This document shows positions 6,105 to 13,855 of a DNA stretch of 18,994 nucleotides, piece after piece (positions within the stretch are counted from its first letter, which is position 1; every line of letters starts with the position of its first letter). The translations under genes were made by a program, and so were the position numbers. Source of the DNA: Archaeoglobales archaeon (GTDB lineage Archaea > Halobacteriota > Archaeoglobi > Archaeoglobales > Archaeoglobaceae); NCBI GenBank assembly GCA_003662985.1, contig QMZD01000006.1, positions 1 through 18,994 of the forward strand. Reading direction: 5' to 3'. The notes under the pieces are model-generated. The model made no database searches, was not told where the DNA came from, and saw only the letters and a list, made by a program, of their open reading frames with translations.

Positions 6105-6189
6105 TACGGAATCTAAGATTCTTAGATTCTTAAGATTTGGAATCTAATATAATTTTTCAAATCTTAAGATTTCTCGAGGAGGTGAGAAC
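6105..6189 (+). promoter_or_regulatory. Divergent promoter with ATCTTAAGAT-type operators before the capsid operon
   Basis: Palindromic sites crowd this gap: GAATCTAAGATTC (6109-6121), ATTCTTAAGATT (6126-6137) and the perfect AAATCTTAAGATTT (6159-6172). A TATA box (TAATATAA, 6145-6152) lies between the second and third. GAGGAGGTGA (6176-6185) is a very strong Shine-Dalgarno for the TTG at 6190, fitting high expression of the first structural gene. The AbrB-like protein encoded next door is the likely binder. Confidence 0.6.
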
Positions 6190-6555
6190 TTGCTGGAGAT
6201 AGCTGTATTGCTGGCTTTGACTATTGTTTTGGTTGCAGAACACAAGAGAATCGAGAAGTTTTTTGCAAAGATGGGAGAAAAAGCCAGCTCAGGGCTTGCA
6301 ATGGCTGCAGGTGCAGTGATAATTACATTGCTTATCTTAGGTATTATCCTTGGTTACACTGGTGGAATTGGAATTGATCTTGTGAGCGGTATTAACAACA
6401 CAGACGTACAGACCAAGACGAACACCTTCGTAACTTCCACAATCGACCTTGGCTTCAGCGTCCTGAAGTTCAATTACTTAGTACCGATTGCAATGATTGC
6501 ATTTGCAGTACTGGGCTTTTTCGCTTATAGGAGAAGAGGCGGAGGAGGAGTCTAA
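6190..6555 (+). CDS. Probable major capsid protein (spindle-virus VP1-like membrane protein)
   Basis: 121 residues from TTG 6190. Three hydrophobic stretches are visible: about 2-17 (LEIAVLLALTIVLVAE, possibly a cleaved leader), about 36-60 (GLAMAAGAVIITLLILGIILGY) and about 95-113 (YLVPIAMIAFAVLGFFAY), with a basic end RRRGGGGV. Major capsid proteins of spindle-shaped archaeal viruses are small and consist of two hydrophobic helices with a short soluble part, often after N-terminal processing. Size, helices, position first in the late operon, and the strongest promoter and Shine-Dalgarno in the window all fit. Identity is inferred from architecture and context. Confidence 0.6.
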   Translation: MLEIAVLLALTIVLVAEHKRIEKFFAKMGEKASSGLAMAAGAVIITLLILGIILGYTGGIGIDLVSGINNTDVQTKTNTFVTSTIDLGFSVLKFNYLVPIAMIAFAVLGFFAYRRRGGGGV

Positions 6556-6909
6556 TTGCTGAATACAATTTTTTACATGATTTCAGCATTGTCATTAATT
6601 TTCTTTTTTTTAAGCCTGCTAAGCTACGATGTCAAGAACAAAGCAGCATTCATAATTCCAGTTTTGGGCAGTGGCTTGAACTTCATTGCAGCTTTAGGAG
6701 CTTTACAGATTGAAGAACCACACGTTTACATCTATAATGTGAACGATACAGTTTACAAGTACACGACAACGGAGTTGCACATTAGCTTTGAGGCTGCTTT
6801 GCTGTTTATCCTGTTTGGACTTCTCTGCTTGATTAAACTTCTGAAGAACTTCCATGACCTCCTCATTAGATGGAGGGTTGAAAAAGAAATGAAATTGGAG
6901 GGTTGGTGA
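6556..6909 (+). CDS. Small multi-pass membrane protein, virion candidate
   Basis: 117 residues from TTG 6556, with a GGAGGAGGAG stretch (in the capsid gene's last codons) at proper spacing. Hydrophobic segments lie at about 2-23 (LNTIFYMISALSLIFFFLSLL), 31-50 (AAFIIPVLGSGLNFIAALGAL) and 79-98 (AALLFILFGLLCLIKLL). A soluble loop between the second and third (EEPHVYIYNVNDTVYKYTTT) contains one N-glycosylation sequon. The basic C-terminus is cytoplasmic or internal. Tight linkage to the capsid gene suggests a minor envelope protein. No family recognised. Confidence 0.65.
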   Translation: MLNTIFYMISALSLIFFFLSLLSYDVKNKAAFIIPVLGSGLNFIAALGALQIEEPHVYIYNVNDTVYKYTTTELHISFEAALLFILFGLLCLIKLLKNFHDLLIRWRVEKEMKLEGW

Positions 6910-6910
6910 A

Positions 6911-7351
6911 ATGGATCCGTTATTGAAAGCTGCTGAGGACAGGATAATTTATGCTATCTATGCTGAATTAGAAAGACAATTGCTTAAGATGTATCCTCAG
7001 CTTGGAAAAGATATTGCATGTACTGTTTTGAGCTTGAATGATTTAATCAGTATCAGACTCACGGTTGGCATCTCAAGAAACTACAGATTAATGAGTATGA
7101 GACCGTATGAGATAGATCTGCATCCTGAATTACTGTATGAACACTTATCGATAGAAGACATGGTAAGAATAAGAGGAGGTAAAAGTCTTCAAGGAGCCAT
7201 GCTCGAAAAACTTGGTATAACCCAGCAGCAAGTCATCGAGAGGCACATACCAACACCACTACCACAGCAGCCTAACAACGAGAAGGGAATCCTTGACAGA
7301 TTAAATCCTTTTAAGAAGAGAGAGGAGGTAAAACAAAATGCTCATTATTGA
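6911..7351 (+). CDS. Soluble protein of the structural operon, unknown
   Basis: 146 residues, no membrane helix. The N-terminal half is helical (LLKAAEDRIIYAIYAELERQ). A middle part with IRLTVGISRNYRLMSMRPYE follows, then a helical part (SIEDMVRIRGGKSLQGAMLEKLG) and a proline/glutamine linker (PTPLPQQPNNEKG) before a basic tail (LNPFKKREE). The Shine-Dalgarno GGAGGGTTGGTGA precedes the ATG. It lies between membrane proteins and overlaps the next gene by 14 bases. The tail could bind DNA or the inner face of the envelope. Function unknown. Confidence 0.6.
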   Translation: MDPLLKAAEDRIIYAIYAELERQLLKMYPQLGKDIACTVLSLNDLISIRLTVGISRNYRLMSMRPYEIDLHPELLYEHLSIEDMVRIRGGKSLQGAMLEKLGITQQQVIERHIPTPLPQQPNNEKGILDRLNPFKKREEVKQNAHY

Positions 7352-7904
7352 TGTTATTATTGCAGCCACGCTAATTCTATTCATCTCAGCCTTCCTCATG
7401 AACATGCCATTATTATTGATAACTTCAGCAACACTCGGATGTGGATTGCTAATTTTGACGAGGATGCTCGCTCCAACTGGTTTTAAGATTTTATGGGCAA
7501 ATCTGACAAGAAAGATGTTTCTTGATGTCAGAAGTGAGACAAAGAGGATGAATTTGTTAGATTGTGATTTTGAGAGCGGCTTTGCTGTAGTTGAGGATGG
7601 TGTGAAGATTCCTGTTGATTACGAATCTGTGTACTACCTCGATGGCGTTCCTGTGCAAACTGTTTGGAGATCAGTGGGTAAAGGCTTGAGAATTGATGTG
7701 ATGGCTTTCTTCAAGTGGTTGGAGGATTACTACGGAATTGACGTTGATACTTTCGAGAAAGTCATGGATCTGGCAGTAGAAAGGAATATCACATTCAGAA
7801 ATATGGAGGAGTTTCTGGCTTTCTGTAGTGAGTTGATTGAAGGAACAGAGGAGAAAGTTGAGCAAATTAAGGAGGTTGATGAGGTTGAAGTTAAGAAGGA
7901 GTAA
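7338..7904 (+). CDS. Membrane-anchored protein with soluble C-terminal domain
   Basis: 188 residues. Two adjacent hydrophobic helices at about 3-22 and 24-43 (LIIDVIIAATLILFISAFLM; LLLITSATLGCGLLILTRML) form a hairpin in the membrane. The remaining 140 residues are soluble, with an acidic end (EEKVEQIKEVDEVEVKKE), and presumably lie on the same side as the N-terminus. GGAGG precedes the ATG, which is inside the end of the preceding gene. It belongs to the late operon; its role is unknown. Confidence 0.65.
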   Translation: MLIIDVIIAATLILFISAFLMNMPLLLITSATLGCGLLILTRMLAPTGFKILWANLTRKMFLDVRSETKRMNLLDCDFESGFAVVEDGVKIPVDYESVYYLDGVPVQTVWRSVGKGLRIDVMAFFKWLEDYYGIDVDTFEKVMDLAVERNITFRNMEEFLAFCSELIEGTEEKVEQIKEVDEVEVKKE

Positions 7905-7941
7905 TAAGGATGAATTAAAAGAAGAGGAGGAGAGGAGATTA

Positions 7942-8268
7942 ATGTTTCTACTTCCAGTTATTGAGAGCTGGATTAGAAGTTCCACTTTCATGACTGTAAA
8001 CCCACACATGGCGTATTTCTGGCTTAAAAGCTCTAACGCTCATCTCTTTGCCGAAGCTATGGCTAAGAGCCAGTTTAAGCAGATGCTGGATTATATAAAA
8101 CCATTCCATGAAGACTGGAAGAAGTACATGCTCATGGGTTTCTTGATAATGATCTTTACGATCTCATTGATTGCTATCTGGCTGTTCATCGGGCAAGGAC
8201 ACGTTTCGACGCCAAGTTTGCCTAAGGTGATCCCAACGCCTCAACCGCCTAAGGAGATCAATATTTAG
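7942..8268 (+). CDS. Single-pass membrane protein, structural operon
   Basis: I prefer the ATG at 7942 (108 aa) because GAGGAG (7932-7937) sits four bases upstream and it does not overlap the previous gene. An ATG at 7879 with GGAGG three bases before it would add 21 charged residues, and the frame is open still further upstream. A soluble helical part (about 1-58, FLLPVIESWIRSSTFM, LDYIKPFHEDWKKY) is followed by a membrane helix (about 60-83, MLMGFLIMIFTISLIAIWLFIG) and a short proline-rich tail (STPSLPKVIPTPQPPKE). The type suggests a tail-anchored-like envelope protein. No family recognised. Confidence 0.6.
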   Translation: MFLLPVIESWIRSSTFMTVNPHMAYFWLKSSNAHLFAEAMAKSQFKQMLDYIKPFHEDWKKYMLMGFLIMIFTISLIAIWLFIGQGHVSTPSLPKVIPTPQPPKEINI

Positions 8269-8276
8269 GTGAGATT

Positions 8277-8771
8277 ATGGTTTTTGGTAAGTTAAAATCT
8301 GCTGTTGGAGGAAAGTTGAGAGAGATAAAACTTGGAAGAGAGGCTGAAAAGAAGATAAGAGAGTATGAAAACAGGAGGAGACAGTTTGTAAAATTAAGAA
8401 TGCAGCAAAGGAGTTTGAAGAGGGAAGTTGCAAAACTCAGAAAGAGATATCCTAATCTGACTGTAAAAGAGGCTGAAGCATTAATTAAAAAGGGGGAGAA
8501 AGAGAAGAAGAGAAGAGAGACGTTAAAAAAGGTTGCCTCAAAAGTTGATGAGTTTTTAATGAATTTCGAGCTTGAAGAGCCTAAAAAGAAGAAAAGGAGT
8601 GGTAAAAAGAGGAGTGGAAAGAAGAGGGGAAGTAAATCAAGTGGTAAATCAAGCTCTGGAGAAGTTGTCATTAAAGTTGTAACTGAGAACAAAGGAAAGA
8701 GCAAATCTAAGGGTAGAAGTAGAGGCAGAACAAGAAGGCAAAGCTACGATTTCTTTGATTTTCCCTGGTGA
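8277..8771 (+). CDS. Highly basic coiled-coil protein, probable nucleoprotein
   Basis: 164 residues, extremely rich in Lys and Arg. Residues about 20-95 are helical and charged (EAEKKIREYENRRRQFVKLR), probably a coiled coil. A low-complexity Ser/Gly/Lys/Arg region follows (about 100-155, KKKKRSGKKRSGKKRGSKSS and GKSKSKGRSRGRTRR), ending in an aromatic/acidic tail SYDFFDFPW. The charge suggests binding viral DNA inside the particle, as with histone-like or protamine-like virion proteins. The aromatic tail looks like a docking peptide. It lies five bases before the large structural gene. Confidence 0.6.
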   Translation: MVFGKLKSAVGGKLREIKLGREAEKKIREYENRRRQFVKLRMQQRSLKREVAKLRKRYPNLTVKEAEALIKKGEKEKKRRETLKKVASKVDEFLMNFELEEPKKKKRSGKKRSGKKRGSKSSGKSSSGEVVIKVVTENKGKSKSKGRSRGRTRRQSYDFFDFPW

Positions 8772-8776
8772 TTTAA

Positions 8777-11014
8777 ATGGTCAACATTGATTATCTGATC
8801 GAGAGCACGAGAAAGGAAGTACATAGAGAGACGCCTAAATCTACCCCTAAGTCTACTATTCCTACCAAATCTAGAACAGCTGGTGGAGGTAAAAGACCAT
8901 CAAGAGCCTCTAAGACAGATATAACAAAGTATATGCGTCCTGAAGCTAAAGCAGCTTTGGCAAATGCTACAACAAGGGAATATACTCCATACACACCAAA
9001 GTTAAGTGAGAGGCTTGAAGGGTTGGAAGCTAAAAGAAAGAAAATAGAAAGAGAGAAGAAGAAACTTGAAGCGGAGAAGCTACAGCTTCAAGAGATGAGA
9101 AAGCATATTGATGTGTCTGATCCTCAAGCTGTTGCAGCCTTCAATCAAAAGGTTGCTGAATTTAACAAAAAGTCATTAGAGCTCAATAAAGAAGTTAAGA
9201 AGTACAATGAGAGTGTAAAAGACGTTGAACAGAAGATTAAGCATATTGAGGATGTTGTCTCTCCCGGTTCTGCAATGCTGGCAGGTGGAGATATTGATAC
9301 TCTTGAAAGGATTACAAAGTATGAAGAAGAGGCATCATCGAAAAGCAAAATTTACAAGCTTGGTGTTGATGTTGAGAAAGGTGGAGGATGGGTTGGTAAG
9401 CAATTAGAGAGGGCTTTACCGCTTGAAAGAATTCCTGTTGTTGGTAGAGGTGTTGAGAAGGGTATTGCTGGAGTTCCAACGTTTCTCTCAATGATTCCAG
9501 GAGCTGTGTTGAAGACAGCTGGCGAGGCTGAATTAGCAATCAAAGGACAATCTCCAAAACCTCCATTTGAGAGACCACTTGAAGGTGTTGCTAAATTTGC
9601 TGAAGGTGAGGTTAGGGCTCTTCAAAAGAATCCTGTTGAATACGGTGTCGCAACAGCAACAGCATTAGCAATTGGATTTGGAATTGGTAAAGCTGTTGGG
9701 AGGTTTACTCCTGAGCCCATCAAGGCAGTTGGAAGACAAACCCTTTTAAGGATGAAAGAAGTTAGCACAGCTCCGATCAGAAAACTAACGAGAATGGAAA
9801 AAATTGGCGAAACAGTAATTGTTGAACTGTCAACGGGTGAAAAAATCATTGCATCTGGTAAAACTCCAAAAATTCCGGTCACAGGATTTGAGGATGTCTT
9901 TGTTAAAGGAACTAAGACTGTTTCAAAAGTCACTGCTGATTTAAAAGCTGGAGAATTAAAGAGCGGCGAAGCTTTCACGACAGAATACAAAGGATTTGCA
10001 CAGAAGATCAAAACCACTCCAGGAATTGAAAGAATTGAACATGTTGTTGCTTATGCCAACAAGCTCGGTAAAAAAGCGATGGTAAGAACGACAATGGAAG
10101 GTGACATCTCAAGAATTCGAGTTGTGAAAGGTGGAAAGAGAGGTGTTGACGTTAAACTACTCAGATATAACATAATGGAGGAATCTCCAGTTGTAAGTCA
10201 AGAGAATGTTGGAGCTTTGAGACTCAGTTTTGAAAAGATTGGTAGAGACGTTAGTAAAAGTGTTGACAGAGCTGTTAAGTCCGAGGAAGGTAAAGCTAGA
10301 GATGTAACAAAATATGTTGATGATGTGAGTAAGAAAGTTGATGAGATTAGTAGGGGAAAGACTAGTAAAAGCAAATCGAGGATAGAGGAATTGAGTATTG
10401 AGAAGAGTGAGAAAGAGTTTTACAGAATACATGACAAGGAAGTTGAACAAATACTTAGAGATGTGGAGAGGAGTGTTGGGAAAGGAGTGGGTTTAGAGTT
10501 GCCCTCAATCTTACCAACTCTTCCAGTTCAAGCTAAAGATGTTGAGCTTTCTTCAGCTTCTCAGATTGGTCAGATTTTAGACTTACCTTTAGAGAAGAGA
10601 GGAAGGGAAGGAGTTACACCAGTTCGAATACCAAAAATAACTCCAGATATAGGGGAAGAGATGAAGATTAGAATCGGTTTTCCTCCTGTAACGTCACCAG
10701 TCAGTACGCCAATCACAACAACTACTCCGATTACAGGAGTTGAGGCAGTTCCTGAGGTTCCAGAAGTGCCACCACCTGTTATGCCTACTCCTGAAATACC
10801 TCCAATTCCTGAGATACCTCCTCCCATTCCTATTGACATTCCATCAATACCTAGTGGATCTCCTGGATATATCCTTCCGGAATGGACTTGGTCAGAGAAA
10901 TGGGTTGAGGAAGTCGAAATACCGAGTATAACTGAAATTATGTTTGGAGATATAGGGGGTGGAGGAGGTGCTAAAAAGAGTAAAAAAGGTTCTAGAAAGA
11001 CTAAAAAAAGATGA
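8777..11014 (+). CDS. Large coiled-coil, proline-rich structural protein (745 aa)
   Basis: The longest protein in the window. Residues 1-70 are basic and Thr/Ser/Pro-rich. About 74-155 form a strong coiled coil (ERLEGLEAKRKKIEREKKK). Between 225 and 315 lie Gly/Ala-rich moderately hydrophobic helices (TFLSMIPGAVLKTAGEAEL; YGVATATALAIGFGIGKAVG) that may contact membrane. About 330-480 look beta-rich and about 495-600 charged and helical. About 650-715 form a Pro-rich segment with repeated P-E-I-P/P-E-V-P units, and the C-terminus is GGGGGAKKSKKGSRKTKKR. No signal peptide. Such a mosaic suits an internal or tail-like virion protein that links DNA, membrane and fibre. Family not recognised, role inferred. 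Confidence 0.6.
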   Translation: MVNIDYLIESTRKEVHRETPKSTPKSTIPTKSRTAGGGKRPSRASKTDITKYMRPEAKAALANATTREYTPYTPKLSERLEGLEAKRKKIEREKKKLEAEKLQLQEMRKHIDVSDPQAVAAFNQKVAEFNKKSLELNKEVKKYNESVKDVEQKIKHIEDVVSPGSAMLAGGDIDTLERITKYEEEASSKSKIYKLGVDVEKGGGWVGKQLERALPLERIPVVGRGVEKGIAGVPTFLSMIPGAVLKTAGEAELAIKGQSPKPPFERPLEGVAKFAEGEVRALQKNPVEYGVATATALAIGFGIGKAVGRFTPEPIKAVGRQTLLRMKEVSTAPIRKLTRMEKIGETVIVELSTGEKIIASGKTPKIPVTGFEDVFVKGTKTVSKVTADLKAGELKSGEAFTTEYKGFAQKIKTTPGIERIEHVVAYANKLGKKAMVRTTMEGDISRIRVVKGGKRGVDVKLLRYNIMEESPVVSQENVGALRLSFEKIGRDVSKSVDRAVKSEEGKARDVTKYVDDVSKKVDEISRGKTSKSKSRIEELSIEKSEKEFYRIHDKEVEQILRDVERSVGKGVGLELPSILPTLPVQAKDVELSSASQIGQILDLPLEKRGREGVTPVRIPKITPDIGEEMKIRIGFPPVTSPVSTPITTTTPITGVEAVPEVPEVPPPVMPTPEIPPIPEIPPPIPIDIPSIPSGSPGYILPEWTWSEKWVEEVEIPSITEIMFGDIGGGGGAKKSKKGSRKTKKR

Positions 11015-11288
11015 GAGAGCAGCAGCTCAAATATTCTTTGAAATGGTTGGTACAATATTTGCAATCAGTGTAATTTACTGGCTTGCTATTCTACCTTGCT
11101 TTGAGTGGATAAAAGCATTTGCACTTTGGATCGGGTATTCTCTTGAATGTCAAGCGATTATTGATAACGTGAACACAGGAGCAGCGATCATTGTAGCAAT
11201 ACCTTACGTTGGTATCATATTAACTATAGTTTGGTCATTCAGAGAAGCTGCAACAAGAGAAGCTTATGAGAAGATGTTTAAGTTGTAG
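10959..11288 (+). CDS. Small two-helix membrane protein overlapping the 745-aa gene
   Basis: 109 residues if started at GTG 10959 (GTG 10968 is an alternative). It overlaps the end of the preceding gene by 56 bases, where one frame encodes Gly5-Lys repeats and the other EEVLKRVKKVLERLKKDERA. Two membrane helices lie at about 25-45 (FFEMVGTIFAISVIYWLAIL) and about 72-95 (TGAAIIVAIPYVGIILTIVW), with a loop containing two cysteines (LPCFEW, SLECQ) that could form a disulphide outside. The amphipathic basic N-terminus and the REAATREAYEKMF tail are internal. A probable envelope protein; family unknown. Confidence 0.6.
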   Translation: MEEVLKRVKKVLERLKKDERAAAQIFFEMVGTIFAISVIYWLAILPCFEWIKAFALWIGYSLECQAIIDNVNTGAAIIVAIPYVGIILTIVWSFREAATREAYEKMFKL

Positions 11289-11298
11289 GAGGTGAGCG

Positions 11299-13470
11299 AT
11301 GGACAAGATCACAAAACTAACGATCTTCACAATTTTTACAGTCCTGGCATTGACGATCTGGTGTGCAACCGTAGAGGCTGAAATCGTTACGCCACCAACA
11401 ATCAACGATTCTGCTCTGGTTCTACGCTTCCCGTTTGATGAGAATTATACTTCGCCAGCAATATATAGTTGGGAAAACAATTGGCAAGGGTGGAGTCATG
11501 GGAGTGATACTGATGAAATAGCTGAATTATCGACAAACTGGGCATCAAGCGGTTCTTACTCTGTCAGACTGTACGCAATTGATACGACAGGATCTAGCGA
11601 TAATGCATACATCTACAAAACTTTTCCAACAATGGCTAATTTGTCGCTCAGAGTTGACATCAACATAACAAAAATGGATGCAAGTTACACTTTCAAGATA
11701 TTAATCAACGATAACGTTGTCTATTCTCAAACCTCGACAGGAGAATTTACAGTTAATCTATCAGCCAGCGATGTTACATCAATAAAATTCCTCCTCGATG
11801 ATGGAAATGTTGGCGCTAATAGTGAGGGAGAAGTCTACATTGATAATTTGAGGTTTTTGGCAATAGATTCAAGCGGAAACAACAACGATGGTGTTGTGCA
11901 TGGAGCAACATGGACAACTGGGGGTTACGGGTATGCTCTGAGCTTTGATGGGGATGATTTTGTTAAAGTTGCAGATTCGGCAAGTTTAGAATCCAACAAC
12001 ATCACAATCGCAATGTGGTTCAAGAGAACTGCAAACGATGCTACGATGATGTTGCTTGATCATGAATATTATCCGTCAAATCAAGGGTATTCACTATTCT
12101 TCAGGTCAGACAACAAATTATATTTCAGAGTTGGAGATGGAACAACAAGATATGAAGTCCCTACAAATCCCATAACAGACACGGATTGGCACTTTGGCGT
12201 TTTTGTAGCAAATGGGAGTTATATTAAAGCATATCTCGATGGGGAGTTTATAGCACAGACAGCATACAGCGGTACAATTGCTGATGCAAGTGTTGGTCTA
12301 TTTCTTGGAAGAGATGATGGCGATAGTGGAGCGAGTTTATTCTTCTATGGTTATGAAGATGAAGTACGCATCTATGCAAATTGGACACCAACAGATGCTG
12401 AAGTTAAAGCGATGTACGAAGCTTTAAGAGTCCACATCAAGGACGAGACAGACCAATCAACCATCAGCAACGCAAACGTAACTCTGTATAATGAAACGAC
12501 TTCAATCAGCGTGCCAGTTGACAGCGTAACCCATGACGCTGTTCTGTTCCATGCTGACATCTCAGCAGGAGAGTATTATTTGTCAGTTGACGCACCTAAT
12601 TACTATGAAAGAAAGTTAATCGAAACGATTAACGACAATCAACTTACAGAAGATACAGCTTGGCTCCCATCTACAAGTGAGACTGTTGTTATTAACACTT
12701 TCAAGCTGAAGGATTTAACCGGTGAATTCGATAACGCACAGCTAATAATCAAAAAACCGATCAGCGGAGATCTTGAAACAATTTACCAAAACTACTTTGA
12801 TTTCAACGATGAGGCAAGAGCTTATCTAATCTACAATGACCTCTATCAGCTTTATATCTCGAATGGTGAAGAAGTAAGGAGTTTTGGATGGTTCCAGCCA
12901 AGTGAGAGCGGGACAATAGAGATAACGGTAAGCCCTCTCGAAGCTGGGCAATTGGTGCAACAAAATATAAAATTCGATTATTCAACAGAGTTAATAAACG
13001 AGACTTACGGAAGGCTTACTGTCAACTGGGAGACATTATTGGGCAACACAACTTATGTGTCTCTGTATGTGAACAACAGCACAGCAACTTACTACTTCGC
13101 AGAATCAACAGAAGAGAGTGGTAAATTTGTTGTAGATCTTCCCAATGATGTGTACACCTTCACTTTGTACATCCAGAACGATAAGGGTGATTTAAAGTTC
13201 ACTCAAATAATAGTGTTTGGTAAAGATGAGGAACAGGTAATCCCCATCCCGCTATGGCTTGGTGATTTGTTATTTGGCGGTTTGGCTTTAGTGGTCATTT
13301 ACATGGGAACGAAGACGAGCATGCCTTTTGCAATGGCTGTATCTACAATCATTTTAGGATTTTCAGTCTATGGAAGACTCTCAGACTTTCCAGAGCAGGT
13401 TGTGTGGGTAATGATATTCCTGACGGGCATAAGCTGGTTGAGAGGAAAGGGTAAGGAGGTCGAGAGCTGA
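11299..13470 (+). CDS. LamG-domain surface glycoprotein, spike candidate
   Basis: 723 residues. A signal peptide or anchor at about 6-25 (KLTIFTIFTVLALTIWCATV) is followed by a lectin-like region. LVLRFPFDE (about 41-48) starts a LamG/concanavalin-A-like fold that resumes at AIDSSGNNNDGVVHG (188-202), GYALSFDGDDFVKV (211-224), ITIAMWF (235-241) and LFFYGYEDEVRIYANW (347-362). Between them (about 57-187) lies a separate jelly-roll-like module. About 375-460 resemble a carboxypeptidase-regulatory/Ig-like domain (VHIKDETDQSTISNANVTLY), then further beta domains, then three hydrophobic helices near 645-715. Numerous N-glycosylation sequons are present. GGAGGTGAGC precedes the ATG. LamG proteins occur in Pyrococcus virus PAV1. 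Binding of host-surface sugar is the likely role. Confidence 0.8.
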   Translation: MDKITKLTIFTIFTVLALTIWCATVEAEIVTPPTINDSALVLRFPFDENYTSPAIYSWENNWQGWSHGSDTDEIAELSTNWASSGSYSVRLYAIDTTGSSDNAYIYKTFPTMANLSLRVDINITKMDASYTFKILINDNVVYSQTSTGEFTVNLSASDVTSIKFLLDDGNVGANSEGEVYIDNLRFLAIDSSGNNNDGVVHGATWTTGGYGYALSFDGDDFVKVADSASLESNNITIAMWFKRTANDATMMLLDHEYYPSNQGYSLFFRSDNKLYFRVGDGTTRYEVPTNPITDTDWHFGVFVANGSYIKAYLDGEFIAQTAYSGTIADASVGLFLGRDDGDSGASLFFYGYEDEVRIYANWTPTDAEVKAMYEALRVHIKDETDQSTISNANVTLYNETTSISVPVDSVTHDAVLFHADISAGEYYLSVDAPNYYERKLIETINDNQLTEDTAWLPSTSETVVINTFKLKDLTGEFDNAQLIIKKPISGDLETIYQNYFDFNDEARAYLIYNDLYQLYISNGEEVRSFGWFQPSESGTIEITVSPLEAGQLVQQNIKFDYSTELINETYGRLTVNWETLLGNTTYVSLYVNNSTATYYFAESTEESGKFVVDLPNDVYTFTLYIQNDKGDLKFTQIIVFGKDEEQVIPIPLWLGDLLFGGLALVVIYMGTKTSMPFAMAVSTIILGFSVYGRLSDFPEQVVWVMIFLTGISWLRGKGKEVES

Positions 13471-13853
13471 TGTTCATGAGAGTGTACATCTTCAGTCTAT
13501 GCATAACGCTTGGAATCGGAGTTGCAGCTTACACGACAGTATTCCCATCATTTATGGTTCAAAGTCAAGACATCAATCAGATGTACAATCAAACAATGAA
13601 TGAGGTCAAATACTTCCTGACGGGTAATATAGACAATTTTGCAGACGGATTTTTTGCATCAGCCTTTATCATCTATTCGAGTCTAAAGATTGCTTTGATG
13701 CTGCTGGTTAATGCTCCCGTAATCGTGGAGCAGACTGTCAATTATTTCGGCTTGCCTTCCGCATTGACGTATCCAATCGTGTTCATGTCAATGATTGCCT
13801 TCATCGGGACGGTCTATAATATTGTTAGAGGTTTGAGGGCTTTAAGGTGGTGA
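13470..13853 (+). CDS. Three-helix membrane protein downstream of the spike
   Basis: 127 residues (an ATG three codons into the frame is an alternative start). Helices lie at about 5-25 (VYIFSLCITLGIGVAAYTTVF), about 60-82 (GFFASAFIIYSSLKIALMLLV) and about 97-118 (LTYPIVFMSMIAFIGTVYNIV). The loop between the first two (QSQDINQMYNQTMNEVKYFL) carries an N-glycosylation sequon and is probably outside. The C-terminus is basic (RGLRALRW). It overlaps the spike gene stop, so the two are probably assembled together. No family recognised. Confidence 0.65.
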   Translation: MFMRVYIFSLCITLGIGVAAYTTVFPSFMVQSQDINQMYNQTMNEVKYFLTGNIDNFADGFFASAFIIYSSLKIALMLLVNAPVIVEQTVNYFGLPSALTYPIVFMSMIAFIGTVYNIVRGLRALRW

Positions 13854-13855
13854 TC

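Noticed and set aside
8258..8704. 148-residue antisense frame rich in Leu/Phe/Ser
   Set aside because: Mirror image of the purine-rich basic protein gene; composition artefact.
10570..11064. 164-residue antisense Gly/Ile/Ser-rich frame
   Set aside because: Antisense of the proline-rich and glycine-rich C-terminus of the 745-residue protein, without its own start signals.
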